NCBI GenBank assembly: GCA_029339195.1
Contig: JAPTJF010000021.1
Span: forward strand, 124,001-188,000
DNA from: Micractinium sp. NFX-FRZ
Lineage: Eukaryota; Chlorophyta; Trebouxiophyceae; Chlorellales; Chlorellaceae
Direction of reading: 5' to 3'
Length of the DNA stretch: 64,000 nucleotides
The position numbers were made by a program, and so were the translations under genes. The notes beneath the pieces were generated by a model. It was not told where the DNA came from, did not search any database, and saw nothing but the letters and a program-made list of their open reading frames with translations. Below, in pieces: positions 1 to 10,707 of the stretch (positions within the stretch are counted from its first letter, which is position 1; the number at the start of each line of letters is the position of its first letter).

Positions 1-1
1 T

Positions 2-3000
2 GTGCGCGGCATGCGCGGCATGGCCAAGACCTTTGCCTTTGGCCCTGAGGAGAGGCAGCGGCTGCAGTGAGCAGATCTGGTGGCCGGTGCTCCTCTGTGC
101 AGCCATTCCTTGCCCTGCAAAACGGTCCTGCTGTGCAGCGCTGCGGCCCCCGAGCCCGCGTTCGTCCAGCTGAGCATCATTCTGGGCGCAACTGGTGCTG
201 TGCAGAGTCCGGGCAGTCCAGCGTGTCGCGCCAGCACGCACCACTCTGCCCCTCTACTCACAACACATATGCTTCTCCTCTGCCCTCCTGCCTGTGCCCG
301 CGCAGGGGCAAGCTGCGCAGCCCCGCTGAGGAGGGAGCGTTCCTGTGGAGGACGATGGCAGGCGATGGCTCGGTAGTGGTGGCCAAGGAGCGGGTGAGCC
401 GGGCGGCCAGCAGGCATGGGTGATGGGTTGGAGGGTGGGGGAACAGCGGGCATGTAGCACGCTGTGCTTGCTGGTGCCCAGAAGCTTGGCGTGGTTGACA
501 AGTGCAGGCGGCCGGCAAGCAGGCAGGCAAGCTAGGCGTGGGCAGGCAGGCACAGGCAAGCCGTTGGGAGGGCGGCAGGCGGCCAGCCCTTCTTTCTTCT
601 GGGTGCACCTGCCTACTGATCTGCTGGCGGCCAGCCTCTTTTCCATGCGCTGACCGTGCTCCCCTATTGTGCAGCTCCCCGCCGCTGTTAACAACCTCTC
701 CGCGCTGCCCACACGACGCCCTTTCCCTGCCTTGCTTTCCAATCCCTTGATCCACGCTGCAGGAGGGCCGGGGCGGCCCCTACCTGATCATCTCCCTGGT
801 CTCAAGCCACAACCCTGAGATGGCCATCCTGGTGGCCTCCTTGGCAACCAAAGTGATGCGGCGCTGCGGGGGAGGTGACGTGACGGTCACCAGGCAGACC
901 CACATGCAGGCAGGTGCCCCCTACACCATGGACTACGTGTACATCCGTGGCTCTGTCAGGACCGGCATCTTCTTTGCAGAGTGAGCACAGGGGCACCTGT
1001 GGTTAGAGGGTGGGTTGAAGACAAGCTGCCACGCTGTGCTGCATGGCTGGCAGCAGGATGGGGAGGGGCACCGCGCGACGCCGCTCCACCAGCCAACATG
1101 TGTGCCTTCACTTTGTGATGGCCTCCTCACTGCTCGCACTCATGGCTTCTTGCAACCCCAGTAAAGGCCCTCCCCCCTGCCACAGCTTCCCTCAACTTAG
1201 GGGCCTGTCCCACCACACTGCAGGATGGAGCGCACCATGCGCGGCAGTGCTCTGATGGGCACGGCGCCGCCGTGGGCGCAGCCACGCGGCCCGGGCCTGC
1301 TGCCCATGCTGGCCACCTTTCTGCCCTACCGCAAGGTGGGCGCCCTGCTGGACGCCAAGGAGGAGGGCGCCATTGTGCTGCAGGAGGACGGCGTGGTGGT
1401 GAAGCTGGAATTCAAGGTCAGTGTGTGTGCGGGTGCGGGTGCGGGTGAGGGTGCGGGCGCGGGTGGGTGGGCAGGGGCAGGGCGACTTCTCAGGCAGGGC
1501 GCCGACCAGCTAGCTGGTACTGCCCCACATTCGTGCCTGCCTCATCCTCCTCTCCTGTCCTCCAGCAGTCCTCCACTGCCTGCACTTGCTGGGCCGCTTG
1601 CCGCATGAAGCCCGCCCTTTTGCTTGAAATGACAAGGGCCGCTTGCTTGCCGCCCTCCCTCCCCCTGATTTCCCTCGAACAGTCACCCATCATCCTTTTT
1701 GAACTGTTACCGTCGGTGGCTGCTTCTCTCCCCCTCCTCCTCCCCTGCAGATCGGCGAGCAAGAGCACAGCATTGGGGTGCTGTGCATGGATCCAGGGGA
1801 CGATGTGCGCCGGGACATGGGCGTGCCGCCAGACGGCCCCAAGGACGTGCTGTGGATTGCCGAGATGGATGCGGTCAGCGTGCTAGGGGGCCCCGACAAC
1901 TACGACCTGGCGGGCAAGATACTGCCATCCTGGGCCTCCGCCTCCGTCAAGTCCGCCACGGGCACCGTCAAGCCGTCTGCCAGAAGGCCACCTCGCTGCT
2001 CAAGGTGCACCAAGCACAGCCCAAGTTTGGTGAGTGTGAGTGAGACATGTTCAGAACCCTGGCTTGGTTCAGGCTTGTGGGTGGGCGGGACGGCTAGGCA
2101 GCAAGTGGGGCAGGCGGGTTGTGTGGGTGGAGGGCTCCTTTTCGTTACAGCCTGCGGTGCCCGTCTGCCCGTCCGTGGCCTGCCTGCTTAGCAAGGCCTG
2201 CTCACGAGTGCGGGCCGTACTTCTGTCTTTCCCTTGCCACTGCTGTTTGCCTCACCCCTGAAGGCAGCCGCGCCATTGTGGCCCTCCGACAGCTCATCGC
2301 CCTGATGCTGCGCCAGCGCCTGCCAGGGCAACAAAAGGCCTTTGCAAAGCTGACGGGCCAAGACTGTGCCGGCGTGGCGCTGGAGTGGTGGCAGACGTGC
2401 ACGGCGGTGGTGTCTGTGGCACGGCGCGAGCTGCAGCGCGCGGGCTTTGACCACCATCTGCGCCCCTTCAGAGATGTGGGGGGCAAGGAGCTCAAGGTAA
2501 GGTACCCGGCTGGTTGGCTGAGCGGCTGCGCGGCTGCCGCGCTGGCTGGCTGGCTGCTTGCCTGCCGCGCGTGCTGGCTGTTCGGCTGGCTGGCTGCTGA
2601 GTGCCTTGCTGGCTACAGCCGCTCCTGCCTGCCTGCGGCTCACCTGCCTTGCCCCCGCCCTCTGCCCCGCTCTCGGTGAAACTTCATAAATACCCGAATC
2701 CTGATTTGCCCCTGCACTCCCTGTTGTGCCCCCCTCAGGCGCTGAAGGACCTGAAGCAGAAGGCAGCGGCCCTGAAGGGGGATGAGCAGCACCAAGCCGA
2801 CAAGTTCTTCGACATCATCACCGGAGAGGCGTCTGTGCCTGAGTTTGCAGCAGTCATGGGGGTGAGTGCCAACTGCATGCGTGCCTGCTGCGGACCGTAA
2901 CCCGGTGCAGTGCTGGTGCAGTGCTGATGCAGTGCTGGTGAGGGGCGGGCCAAGCATGCAGGGGCAGGCGCAAAGAGCGTACGGGCATCTCGGGGTGTGC

Positions 3001-6000
3001 TGACATCGTGGTCTGGCCAGGGGCTTGCCTCACAGCTTCTCCCCACAGCTGGGCAGCAGCAGCACATGAACACCACGTCATGCAATAAGGCACTGCTGCA
3101 CTTGTGCTCCAGGGCTGCGTCACCTGAACCACCCACCTTGTGCCATGTGCATGTTGCGCCACGCTCAGGCGACCGCGGGGGAAGCGCCGACCAACTACCT
3201 CGTGAACTGCTTCAACAACTGCTGCCTGGCGTTTGAGGAGGCTCCCATGGCCAAGCAGCGCGTGTCAAAGCGGGTGAGCATCGTAGTGTGGAGGCTAGGT
3301 GGGAAGCCCCAAAGGTGATCCAGGTGCCGATGCGTGAATGTGGGTGGGGTGGGGACGTGATGAGAGGGAGGAATCGGTGTTTGGGGCTGGGCATGGGGGA
3401 GCACAGGTTGGTGCCAGCCGTGTGTGGTGAGTGAAGGGAGCCCAGTGGGCACCCAGCACCTCATGGCATGTGGTGCAGCATGCATGCAGCAGCAGCAGCA
3501 GTCCAGTGCTGCATGGCACTTGAGGGTATGCAGCAGCAGCAGCAGAAGCAGCAGAGCAGCAGCGGCAGCAGCAGGGTTGCCTTTGAAAGCGACAACCCAG
3601 AGGCTTGCCCGGCACCTGACGAGCGAGTCGGGGGCTGCCACTGCCTCTAGCGCCGCATCCGACAGCCTGCCCAACGCGGCGCACACCCTGTCACTGCACA
3701 GACATCTTGCTTCCTCATTGACCCTGCCTGTGCAGTGGGAGGGAGAGGTGCGGCTCAGCATGGTGAGCGGGGGCCACCCTGGTTCCACCCGTGTGGATTT
3801 CCACCAGCTCAGGCTGCGGCCGCTGGGGGGCCAGTCTGGCCAGCGGCCCAGGGCAACGGTGCCGATGGCGACAGTGATGGGCCTCGGGCTGGCACAGGTG
3901 GCCCACCCGGTGGGCGCCTCGTTTGTGGCGGCCACAGAGGTGAGCAGGGGTGCAGCTAGCAGATTGGAGGGAATACACCAGGGCCACCTGGCTGGGCAGT
4001 GGGCAACCCCAGAGAGCCGTCGGCGGATGGGGGCTGGCATGGCAGGCGGGCAACATGTCGGCCCTCCTGCCCATGCCCGGTTTTGCTAGCTTGCACTCCC
4101 AGAGCTTTGCTGCCTGCAACCCGTGCGGCTGCTCACTGATGTGAGCATGCAGTGGCTGCATGCCTTCTGTGTGCTGCTGCCTCCCTCCTGACCTGCCATC
4201 ACACTGACCGCCAGCAGGCGTTTAAAGCTGCACATGTGGGCATCCAGCGCGCTGTCGTAAGCCTGCAGTACAACCCTTCCTGCCCCTGCCACCATCCTCT
4301 CCACTCTGCAGGGCGGCACGCTGACTGCCAGCGGCGAGGTGAAGCTGTTCAGCTGCAGCGGCGACCCAGAGCTTCTGGCAGCGCTGGCTGCAGAGGGCCG
4401 GTACAGCGATGCTGACCGCGAGGCGCAGCTGGTGCATGGCGGCGAGCAGCTGATCGGCAACCAGCAGCCAGTGCCAGTCACCATTGTGGAGCCCATCCTG
4501 GGCATCCCCGTGGCCACGGGGATCATGCAGCCGGGAGTGGAGGCGGCATACGTGAACAACGGGCCCACGCCCTTCTTCAAGCGGGTGGAGGTGGGTGCGG
4601 AGGGGCGATGAGGGGTGCACGGCGTTGAGTGCTGGGCAGGGAGTTGAGTGCTGGGCAGGGGAGTTGATGGGTGCGGTCTGCAACATGCCAGGTGCGGCAG
4701 GGGCCTGAGCTGGGTGCTCAGAAGCAGCTGCCCTAGCGACTACCCGGCCTGCTGGACATGCTGCTAGTGTTAACCCAACGTCTCTGTGCATGCCCATCCC
4801 CGCTGTTTACAGGTGACCGAGGTGAAGTGGCCCACCCCCTTCCTGCCCAGGGAGTGGACGGGAGGCAATGTGCTGATGTCCCTGGGCCGCGGTCTGCTGA
4901 TGCTGGGCAAGCCTGGCGAGGCGCTGCAGGCAGCCGAGGCAGCCGCAGCCAGGGCAGCAGCAGACGAGGCGGCGGCGGCGGCAGCAGCGGCGGCGGCGGC
5001 AGCGCCAGCAGGGGAGGGGGCGGGTCCCTCCAGCGCAGCTGCAGCTCCTGGGCCCGAGCCCATTCTGGTGGGGGCAGAGCAGGACCCGCTGGATGCGTTG
5101 CTTGCTCAGCTGGGGCCAGAGGAGGAGCTGCGGGAGGAAGAGGAGGCCGCAGCGGAGGCGGAGGTGGAGCCGCCCCAGAAGCAGCAGCAGCAGCAGCAAC
5201 AACAGATGTCGGTGGAGGAGGCGGCGGCAGCGCTTGACGCCGTCAGCTCCTTCATGGAGGATGCCGGCGAGCAGGGGCCAAGCAGCGTGGCACAGCCTGG
5301 CGGTGCCGCCGGCGCAGCCTCTGGAGCGGGGCCGCAGGGTTCGGTGCATGCCGGCAGCCAGCCAGCAGCACCGCAGGCAGCAGCGGCCTCGCAGCTGCCG
5401 CTGTGGTCGCCACAGCCCACACCTGCCGGCCTGCTGTCGCCCACACTGGTGGGCGAGAACCCGGGCAGCCCCTCGCAGGCCCAGGTGGCCGCTGAGGCTG
5501 CTGCAGTGGGGCTGCCGTCTGGTGGCGCAGCGCCCGGAGCTGGCAGCATGTACCCGCCGGCGGCAGGCAGCGCCAGGCAGCCCCCGGCGCCCGAGCTGCC
5601 GCCGTGGCAGCCGGGGGCGGGTGCACCCTTGGTGGCGGGCGGCGACGAGCCGATGGCTGGTCAGCGCACCCAGGGGGTCAGCCCGGTGCTGGAAGCATGC
5701 GGCTGGTTTGCACCGCAGGCGCCGCCTCAGGGCGAGGTGGCGGGCAGCGCGGCAGCGGCTGCGGCGGCGGGTGGGGCGGCGCAGTCGGAGGGCGGCGCTG
5801 CCGCTGGCACTGCTTCCCCTACCCCCACTGAGGAAGAGCCTAGCCGCTGGCTGTGGGCGCGGGTGCTGCAGTCTGCTGCGGCGGAGGTGGGCCCCCTAGC
5901 AGGCCCGCTCAGCGTCGCTGCCGCCCGGCCCCGCTCGCCGGCAGCAGGTGCGGGCAGCCTGGAAGCACAGCAGGAGCAGATGCACGAGGTGCCCCCTGCT

Positions 6001-6480
6001 GCCCCCCTCAGCCAGCAGCAGCAGCAGGCCAGCGCCGCCGCCAGCGAGCCTGCTTCGCCGACAACAGGCGTGGCCAGCCCTGCAGCAGAGGAGGAGCAGG
6101 TAACGCAGCCAGAGGTGGGGCCCGCCGCTCCCGCCAGTCAGCAGCAGCAGCAGCAGCAGCAGCCCGGCGCCGCCGCCAGCGGGCCGGCCGAGGCGATGGC
6201 GGGCGTGGTCAGCCAGGTGGCGTCTGGTCAGGTGCCGCAGGGGTCTGTCACGTGGATTCCCAACTCCAGGGACAGCACGTACAACCAGGGGCGCCGCGAG
6301 ATGCGCGACGCTCAGCGCTCTCAGGAGCACGCGCGGGGGCAGGAGCCGCAGCTGTCCCTGCCGTCGGTCACGCAGCAGGCGCCGGCAGCGGCGAGCCAGG
6401 TGGGCCCGCCCACAGGGGCCGCCGGCGCGCTCTTCTCTCCTGGGGCAGTGGTGGGGGAGACGGGTGGCGCAGCTGGCCCT

Positions 6481-6545
<65 letters not shown>

Positions 6546-6864
6546 TTTCCTGGCGCCGCACCAGGTGCTTTTGCCGCTGGGCCCCGGCGTGGGGGGCAGC
6601 GCCGTGCGGCGCCCTGGAGCCCTGCTGACACTGCCGCCCCTGCCGCCCCACATCATGCCACAGCCTGTGGGCCAGCAGCAGCAGCAGCCCCTGTGGCAGC
6701 CGCCGCCTGCGCTTGCCGGGGCAGCCCTGCAGCCACTGTTGCAGTGGCCGCCTCTGGTGCCGCCGCAGCCGGCTGCCGGGCAGGCACCAGCAGAGCAGGG
6801 AGCAGAGGAGGGTGGCGGTGCCCCGGGGCCGCCGGCAGCAGAGGAGGGTGGCGGTGCCCCGTAG
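2..6864 (+). CDS. Unrecognised large protein with polyQ/Ala/Pro-rich tail, 5' truncated by the window
   Basis: I do not recognise this family. Exons read: <2-66, 306-393, 763-980, 1224-1416, 1751-about 2029/2039, 2264-2496, 2739-2861, 3169-3273, 3601-3939, 4312-4590, 4813-6864, all with GT-AG borders and mostly matching phases. The first ten exons encode a globular-looking region of about 560 residues. The last exon (684 codons including stop) starts globular, then becomes Ala/Gln/Pro-rich low complexity with Q runs at several places and one pure run of 21 Gln. No signal peptide or membrane segment is visible in the part seen. Two points are weak. The acceptor at 3601 was chosen because it restores phase 0. 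Near 1980 the reading frame seems to break (see findings). The Q-rich tail could be a disordered scaffold or regulatory region, which is inference only. The N-terminus lies upstream of base 1. Confidence 0.6.
6481..6543 (+). repeat. Pure CAG microsatellite coding for 21 glutamines
   Basis: There are 21 uninterrupted CAG codons in frame inside the last exon of the gene at 2-6864. Shorter CAG runs lie at about 5179-5205, 6016-6026, 6139-6164 and 6674-6687 of the same exon. An uninterrupted run of one codon suggests recent slippage. Confidence 0.97.
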
Positions 6865-7177
6865 ACGTCCGACCCCGCACGCACACTGCCAGATGGCCTT
6901 TGCAGCGCCGGCGCCAGCGCGGCGCAGCCATCGCAACCAGCCAGGCCAGCGCAGGGCAGCCAGGCCAGCGCGGCGCCGCTGCTGCCGCGCTGCTATAGCC
7001 GGGGTTTGGCGGAGCCCCCGTCCCCCGCTCCGCCGGGGGTGTCCCGGCCGCCCGCACCCCCCATCTTCAAGACCAACAGGGCGGCCCTGAATGAACACAC
7101 GCCCAGCACTCGACGCAGCCTGCGGTCCATGCCAGGCCCTTGCCCCTTGTCCGAGCATGGCGCCCCGGCTCCCCCTT

Positions 7178-7493
7178 CCCACCACACCAGCTCACCTCCC
7201 CCCACATGTCACCTTCACATCAGCATCCACCGCCCCCGCCCGTCACCCAGCTTTCCTCCACCAATCACCGTGTACAGACTCACCCACGCATGGTCACCCT
7301 TGTGCATGCCTCGGACCCCAGCCGTTCTCTCCCCCGCCAGGCTTTCCCCACCACACCAGCTCACCTCCCCCCACATGTCACCTTCACATCAGCATCCACC
7401 GCCCCCGCCCGTCACCCAGCTTTCCTCCACCAATCACCGTGTACAGACTCACCCACGCATGGTCACCCTTGTGCATGCCTCGGACCCCAGCCG
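7178..7493. repeat. Two-copy tandem repeat, period 169 bp
   Basis: A block of about 147 bp at 7178-7324 recurs almost perfectly at 7347-7493, separated by about 22 bp. It lies 3' of the stop at 6864 and upstream of the candidate TGTAA at 7548, so it probably sits in the 3' UTR. Long open frames crossing it are artefacts of the duplication. The near identity implies a recent duplication. Confidence 0.93.
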
Positions 7494-7547
7494 ACCTGCC
7501 CTGCCTGCCCTGCTGCATCTGTGGCGCTGCCAGGCCCTTGTTTCTGC

Positions 7548-7552
7548 TGTAA
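7548..7552 (+). terminator. Candidate TGTAA poly(A) signal for the gene ending at 6864
   Basis: TGTAA is the usual poly(A) signal in chlorophyte nuclear genes. This copy lies 684 nt past the stop codon. The assignment rests on position only. Confidence 0.35.
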
Positions 7553-8003
7553 AGACGGGGCACATCCGAACAAGGGGGACCCGGGGCGCCAGGGTCGTGA
7601 TTTTGGAGAGGGGCGTCTGTCGAGAGAGCATGGGAGGTTTATGGGGTCGACTTGGGCAAGGCTGGGTTGCAGCAAGCGGGAAAAGGACAGGTGGCAGCAA
7701 GCAGTCTGAAACCGCACACCTGCTTGCCACGACCGACCTGTATTACACGCCTGGTCAGCACAAACCTGTGATGCTCAATGAATCAATCAAACATGCATGC
7801 ATGACTGAAACATCGAGTGCGAGGGCAAAAGCATCGCAGGGCGGGGAAAAAGGCACTGCTTACACAAGGCCGGCCCGTCGGGCGGGGTGGGGGACCCCTG
7901 CCCGGCGAGGAAGGGGTCCGTTTTTTCTCTCCCCCCCGCCTCCCCTGCCTTGTTTTCTTCACTTTCCCTGCCTTTTCAACATGTAGGGAGGCTAAAAATC
8001 GGA

Positions 8004-8094
8004 TGCCCCGTGCGGGATTCGAACCCGCGATCTTGGGATTTCAGAGTCCATCAAAGGTAGAAGTCACACGCCTTATCCACTAGGCCAACGGGGC
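8004..8094 (-). tRNA. trnR-UCU: tRNA-Arg(UCU) with an 18-nt intron
   Basis: The minus strand folds as a full cloverleaf: a 7-bp acceptor stem GCCCCGT/ACGGGGC, D arm GGCCTAGTGGATAAGGC, T arm GCGGGTTCGAATCCCGC, and discriminator A. The anticodon stem TGTGA/TCCCA closes with one U-C mismatch, around loop CTTCTA plus A, giving anticodon UCU (plus-strand bases 8059-8061). An 18-nt intron lies at 8040-8057, directly 3' of the base after the anticodon, which is the canonical nuclear position. A bases-only fold without the intron would not form an anticodon stem. CCA is not encoded, as expected for a eukaryotic nuclear tRNA. Confidence 0.9.
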
Positions 8095-8339
8095 TTGCAA
8101 AGTGAAGGTGGAAAGTCCGCCGGACAACCTATGAACCTAGAAATGCCTCTTCGTCTCCAGCTCGAAGTCCTTGGTACGTCCGATTTAAGCGTACGGAAGA
8201 GGCGCGTACAGGTGTCTGCACAGCCATGCATCCAAAACAAGCGTCCCCGGGCCTTGCCTAACATGAAGGGAGGCGCCTAGGGCCCCCGCCCAATGCGCAC
8301 ACCTGCGCCGTTAGCGGAGGTGACTGCGCTAATTTGGAA

Positions 8340-8417
8340 AACAGCTCAAATTCAAAGATTTGAGTTGTTGAACCTCAAAGACGTGAGGTTCTTCACCTCT
8401 CTTCGTCGGGTGAAGAA
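8340..8417. repeat. Three consecutive short hairpins
   Basis: Arms are CTCAAAT/ATTTGAG (8345-8351 and 8358-8364; extends to 12 bp with one G-U pair), AACCTCA/TGAGGTT (8371-8377 and 8384-8390) and CTTCACC/GGTGAAG (8391-8397 and 8409-8415). All loops are 6-11 nt. The third stem can extend outward and would then compete with the second. Confidence 0.75.
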
Positions 8418-8593
8418 GAGGCCTGCGGCGCTGCCTGTGTGTGGCGGCGGTGTCCGCCGGCGCACCCAGCATGACCGACTGACGGAGTGTGGAGAAGGGG
8501 CCCACCAGCCCCCGCCCAACACACGTGCAGTGCCTATCCGGAGCAGGCTGCGGGTGGGGAGGGTCGGGTCCCCCGGCCCCTGCCTGCCCAGCC

Positions 8594-9106
8594 AGCAGCG
8601 CCTTCGGCGCTGCCTGCTGGTGTGAGGGTCGGGTCGCCACAACCCGCCGCACCCAACCAACACCACCAGTGCCGGCTGAATGTGCGCGGGGATGGCCCCC
8701 CGCTCCCCATTCCACCCGCTCAGCAGCGCCTTCGGCCTTCGGCCTTCGGCCTTCGGCCTTCGGCGCTGCTGTGGGACTGTCGGGCGCCCACCCTGGGGCC
8801 CCCGCCTCAGTCGCCCCCCAACAAGCTCTGCCTGCACCACCAGCAGGAGGTGCTTGGAGAGGCCACCCCCATGCCGCCAACCCAACAAGCAGCGCCTGCG
8901 GCGCTGGCCGAGGGGTTGCACCGGTGGGGCCTCCCGGCCCCCACCCACGCAACCAGCGACACTGGCTGAGGGTGCAGGGCAGCTGGCATCCTGGCCGCGC
9001 ACCACACCAAGCAGCGCCTGCCGGCGCTGCCTGTGCGAGTGCCTGTGTGAGGCCCCGCCCCGCCCCGCCCCCCTCCACCGCAGTCAGCAGCGCCTGCCGG
9101 CGCTGG
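8594..9106. repeat. Dispersed GC palindrome family, core AGCAGCGCC-n-GGCGCTG
   Basis: At least five near-palindromic copies occur in about 500 bp, at 8594-8620, 8721-8770, 8889-8907, 9010-9031 and 9086-9106. Each has a GCAGCGCC arm facing GGCGCTG(C) across a 1-5 nt loop. The copy at 8721-8770 has its loop expanded by a heptamer array. Confidence 0.8.
8727..8764. repeat. CTTCGGC heptamer array inside a palindrome loop
   Basis: CTTCGGC repeats about five times in a row between the two arms of a GC palindrome. It looks like slippage inside a hairpin loop. Confidence 0.9.
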
Positions 9107-9801
9107 CTGAGGGGCTGCGTGACATACGAGCTGTCCTCACCCCACACCACCACGCAGCGCATTTTGCGCTGACTGCGGAGTAGCGGCAAAGGGTGCACAC
9201 AGCACCAGCTGGACAGCCCGACCCAATAGGCCCACTAAACCCCACCCCCCGCCCACCCATCGGCGCCCATCAAGCTTATTGGGGCTGGCTGTAAGAGTGT
9301 GATAGGCCACACCCCTAACCCCACCCCCCTCACACCACCCTCCTTTCCAGCGCTTCCAGCGCTGGCTGTGGATACATGTAGGGGCCGCCCGCGCCAGCCA
9401 AGCCGTCCCACTGAGCACATGAGGCGGCGCCCAACATCTACACCATTGATGCAGGGTGGCTGTGGGCCTGGTGGGCAAAGGGCCGGCTGCACAACCCGCC
9501 ATCCCATCCCATCCCGCAGCGCCCGCAGTGCTGACCTGAACGGTGCATGGCAAGGGCGCCCCACACCACCGCTCACCTCCTCGCCTGCCAGCTGCAGCTC
9601 TTCTTGGACATGGGCATCTCAAGCGAATCATCCGCAGCTCAATGGCGCTGCACGTGAGGAAGAGGAGGCGATGGGGAAAAAAAAAAACTCCGGCGCTGCA
9701 CAACAGGTAGAGGGGGCAATGGGGCAGGGCAGGTACACTAGAGTAAGCTACAGACGGTGCGGACGCGACGGCCAATTGGGCACTTTTTGCGACACTTGGC
9801 C

Positions 9802-9847
9802 CAGGACAATGCACCAAGTTAGAGCAGGACAATGCACCAAGTTAGAG
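9802..9847. repeat. 23-nt perfect tandem doublet
   Basis: The unit beginning CAGGACAATGCACC is present twice head to tail (9802-9824 and 9825-9847) in the gene-poor interval. No function is apparent. Confidence 0.95.
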
Positions 9848-10707
9848 CTGACATGCAAACCCCGCACTAAAGAAAGACACTAAACCGGTGATTCACGTGT
9901 AGACCCTCACAGAGGCCCAATACGATACACGTGTTACACTCTCAATCTCGGCATTGATGAGTAGAGATGCAGTGGGAAAGAGGGGAGGGATGGAAAAGGA
10001 ACGGGGCATGGACGGAGTGTTGCCGGCAGAGCAGAGCGAAGACTGCACCTGGGGGGGGAGGAAAACTGCTCAGCAGTTGGGGTGGGCAAGCACCTCACGC
10101 TAACTGGCTGGCAGAACCGGCGCCGTAACGAGCGAAAGCGAGGCAGGCACAAGTGCACAACAACAAGGGAGCAAGGGGCAGCGGGCGGGCTGCCATGGTT
10201 CGTTTTTTTGTTGGCTCGCAAGTTCAGGGGAGGGCGGCACCAAGCAGGCCGACGGGGAATCGGAAAACGGGAGTCGCGCTGGGAAAAAGCGCGTCGGGAG
10301 TGTCGGGTGGGGCAAGTACACTGCTGCGGGGAGGCAGGGGCGACTGACAGTGTGGGGCTGAGGGCAAGTGTGGGAGGCACATGAGGAGAGGAAAACGGTG
10401 CGCCACGGCGGAAATGGGGGAGAAGCACAGGCCGCGTGCGTGCGGGCACGCGTGCGAGCCACAAACGCCCGGGGGTTTTAGGCTGGGAGACGAGAACACA
10501 CTTTTACTCAAGTGGTGCACGACACGGCTGCCGTTGGTGTTGGGTTGATGAGAGGGGCCTGGAGGGCTCATGGTACATAATGGGTGGGGACAGGTGGAGG
10601 GGTTGCCGGCCAGCCGCAAACAGCCGGCCGGCAGCCGAAAACAAACGAACAATCAGGCAGGCGGGGGGGCCTGCGTGTCATGCTGGGGAGTCAGGGGGGC
10701 CTGCGGG

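Larger units (their letters stand above)
8095..10707. other. Gene-poor interval rich in hairpins and short repeats
   Basis: I see no supportable protein gene here. Open frames on both strands (for example 8329-9198 on minus) are driven by GC-rich repeats and lack conserved-looking sequence or phased splice partners. The interval holds three consecutive hairpins (8340-8417), a scattered GC palindrome family (8594-9106), a heptamer array (8727-8764) and a 23-nt doublet (9802-9847). Its right end is the 3' flank of the translocase gene, which reads leftward and stops at 10708. Confidence 0.6.

Noticed and set aside
5853..7185. Long open frames in other frames and on the minus strand over the polyQ exon
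   Set aside because: They are shadows of CAG repeats (poly-Ala and poly-Leu/Cys readings); only the Q-rich frame joins upstream exons in phase.
7006..7986. Long plus-strand open frame (326 codons) after the Q-rich gene
   Set aside because: It runs through the 169-bp duplication and pyrimidine-rich DNA, has low-complexity Pro/His content, and has no splice or homology support.
8721..8770. CRISPR-like array
   Set aside because: Heptamer units have no spacers, and the host is eukaryotic.
8329..9198. Minus-strand open frame of 289 codons
   Set aside because: It is composed of GC palindromes and repeats, and overlapping frames are equally open. It is typical of non-coding high-GC DNA.
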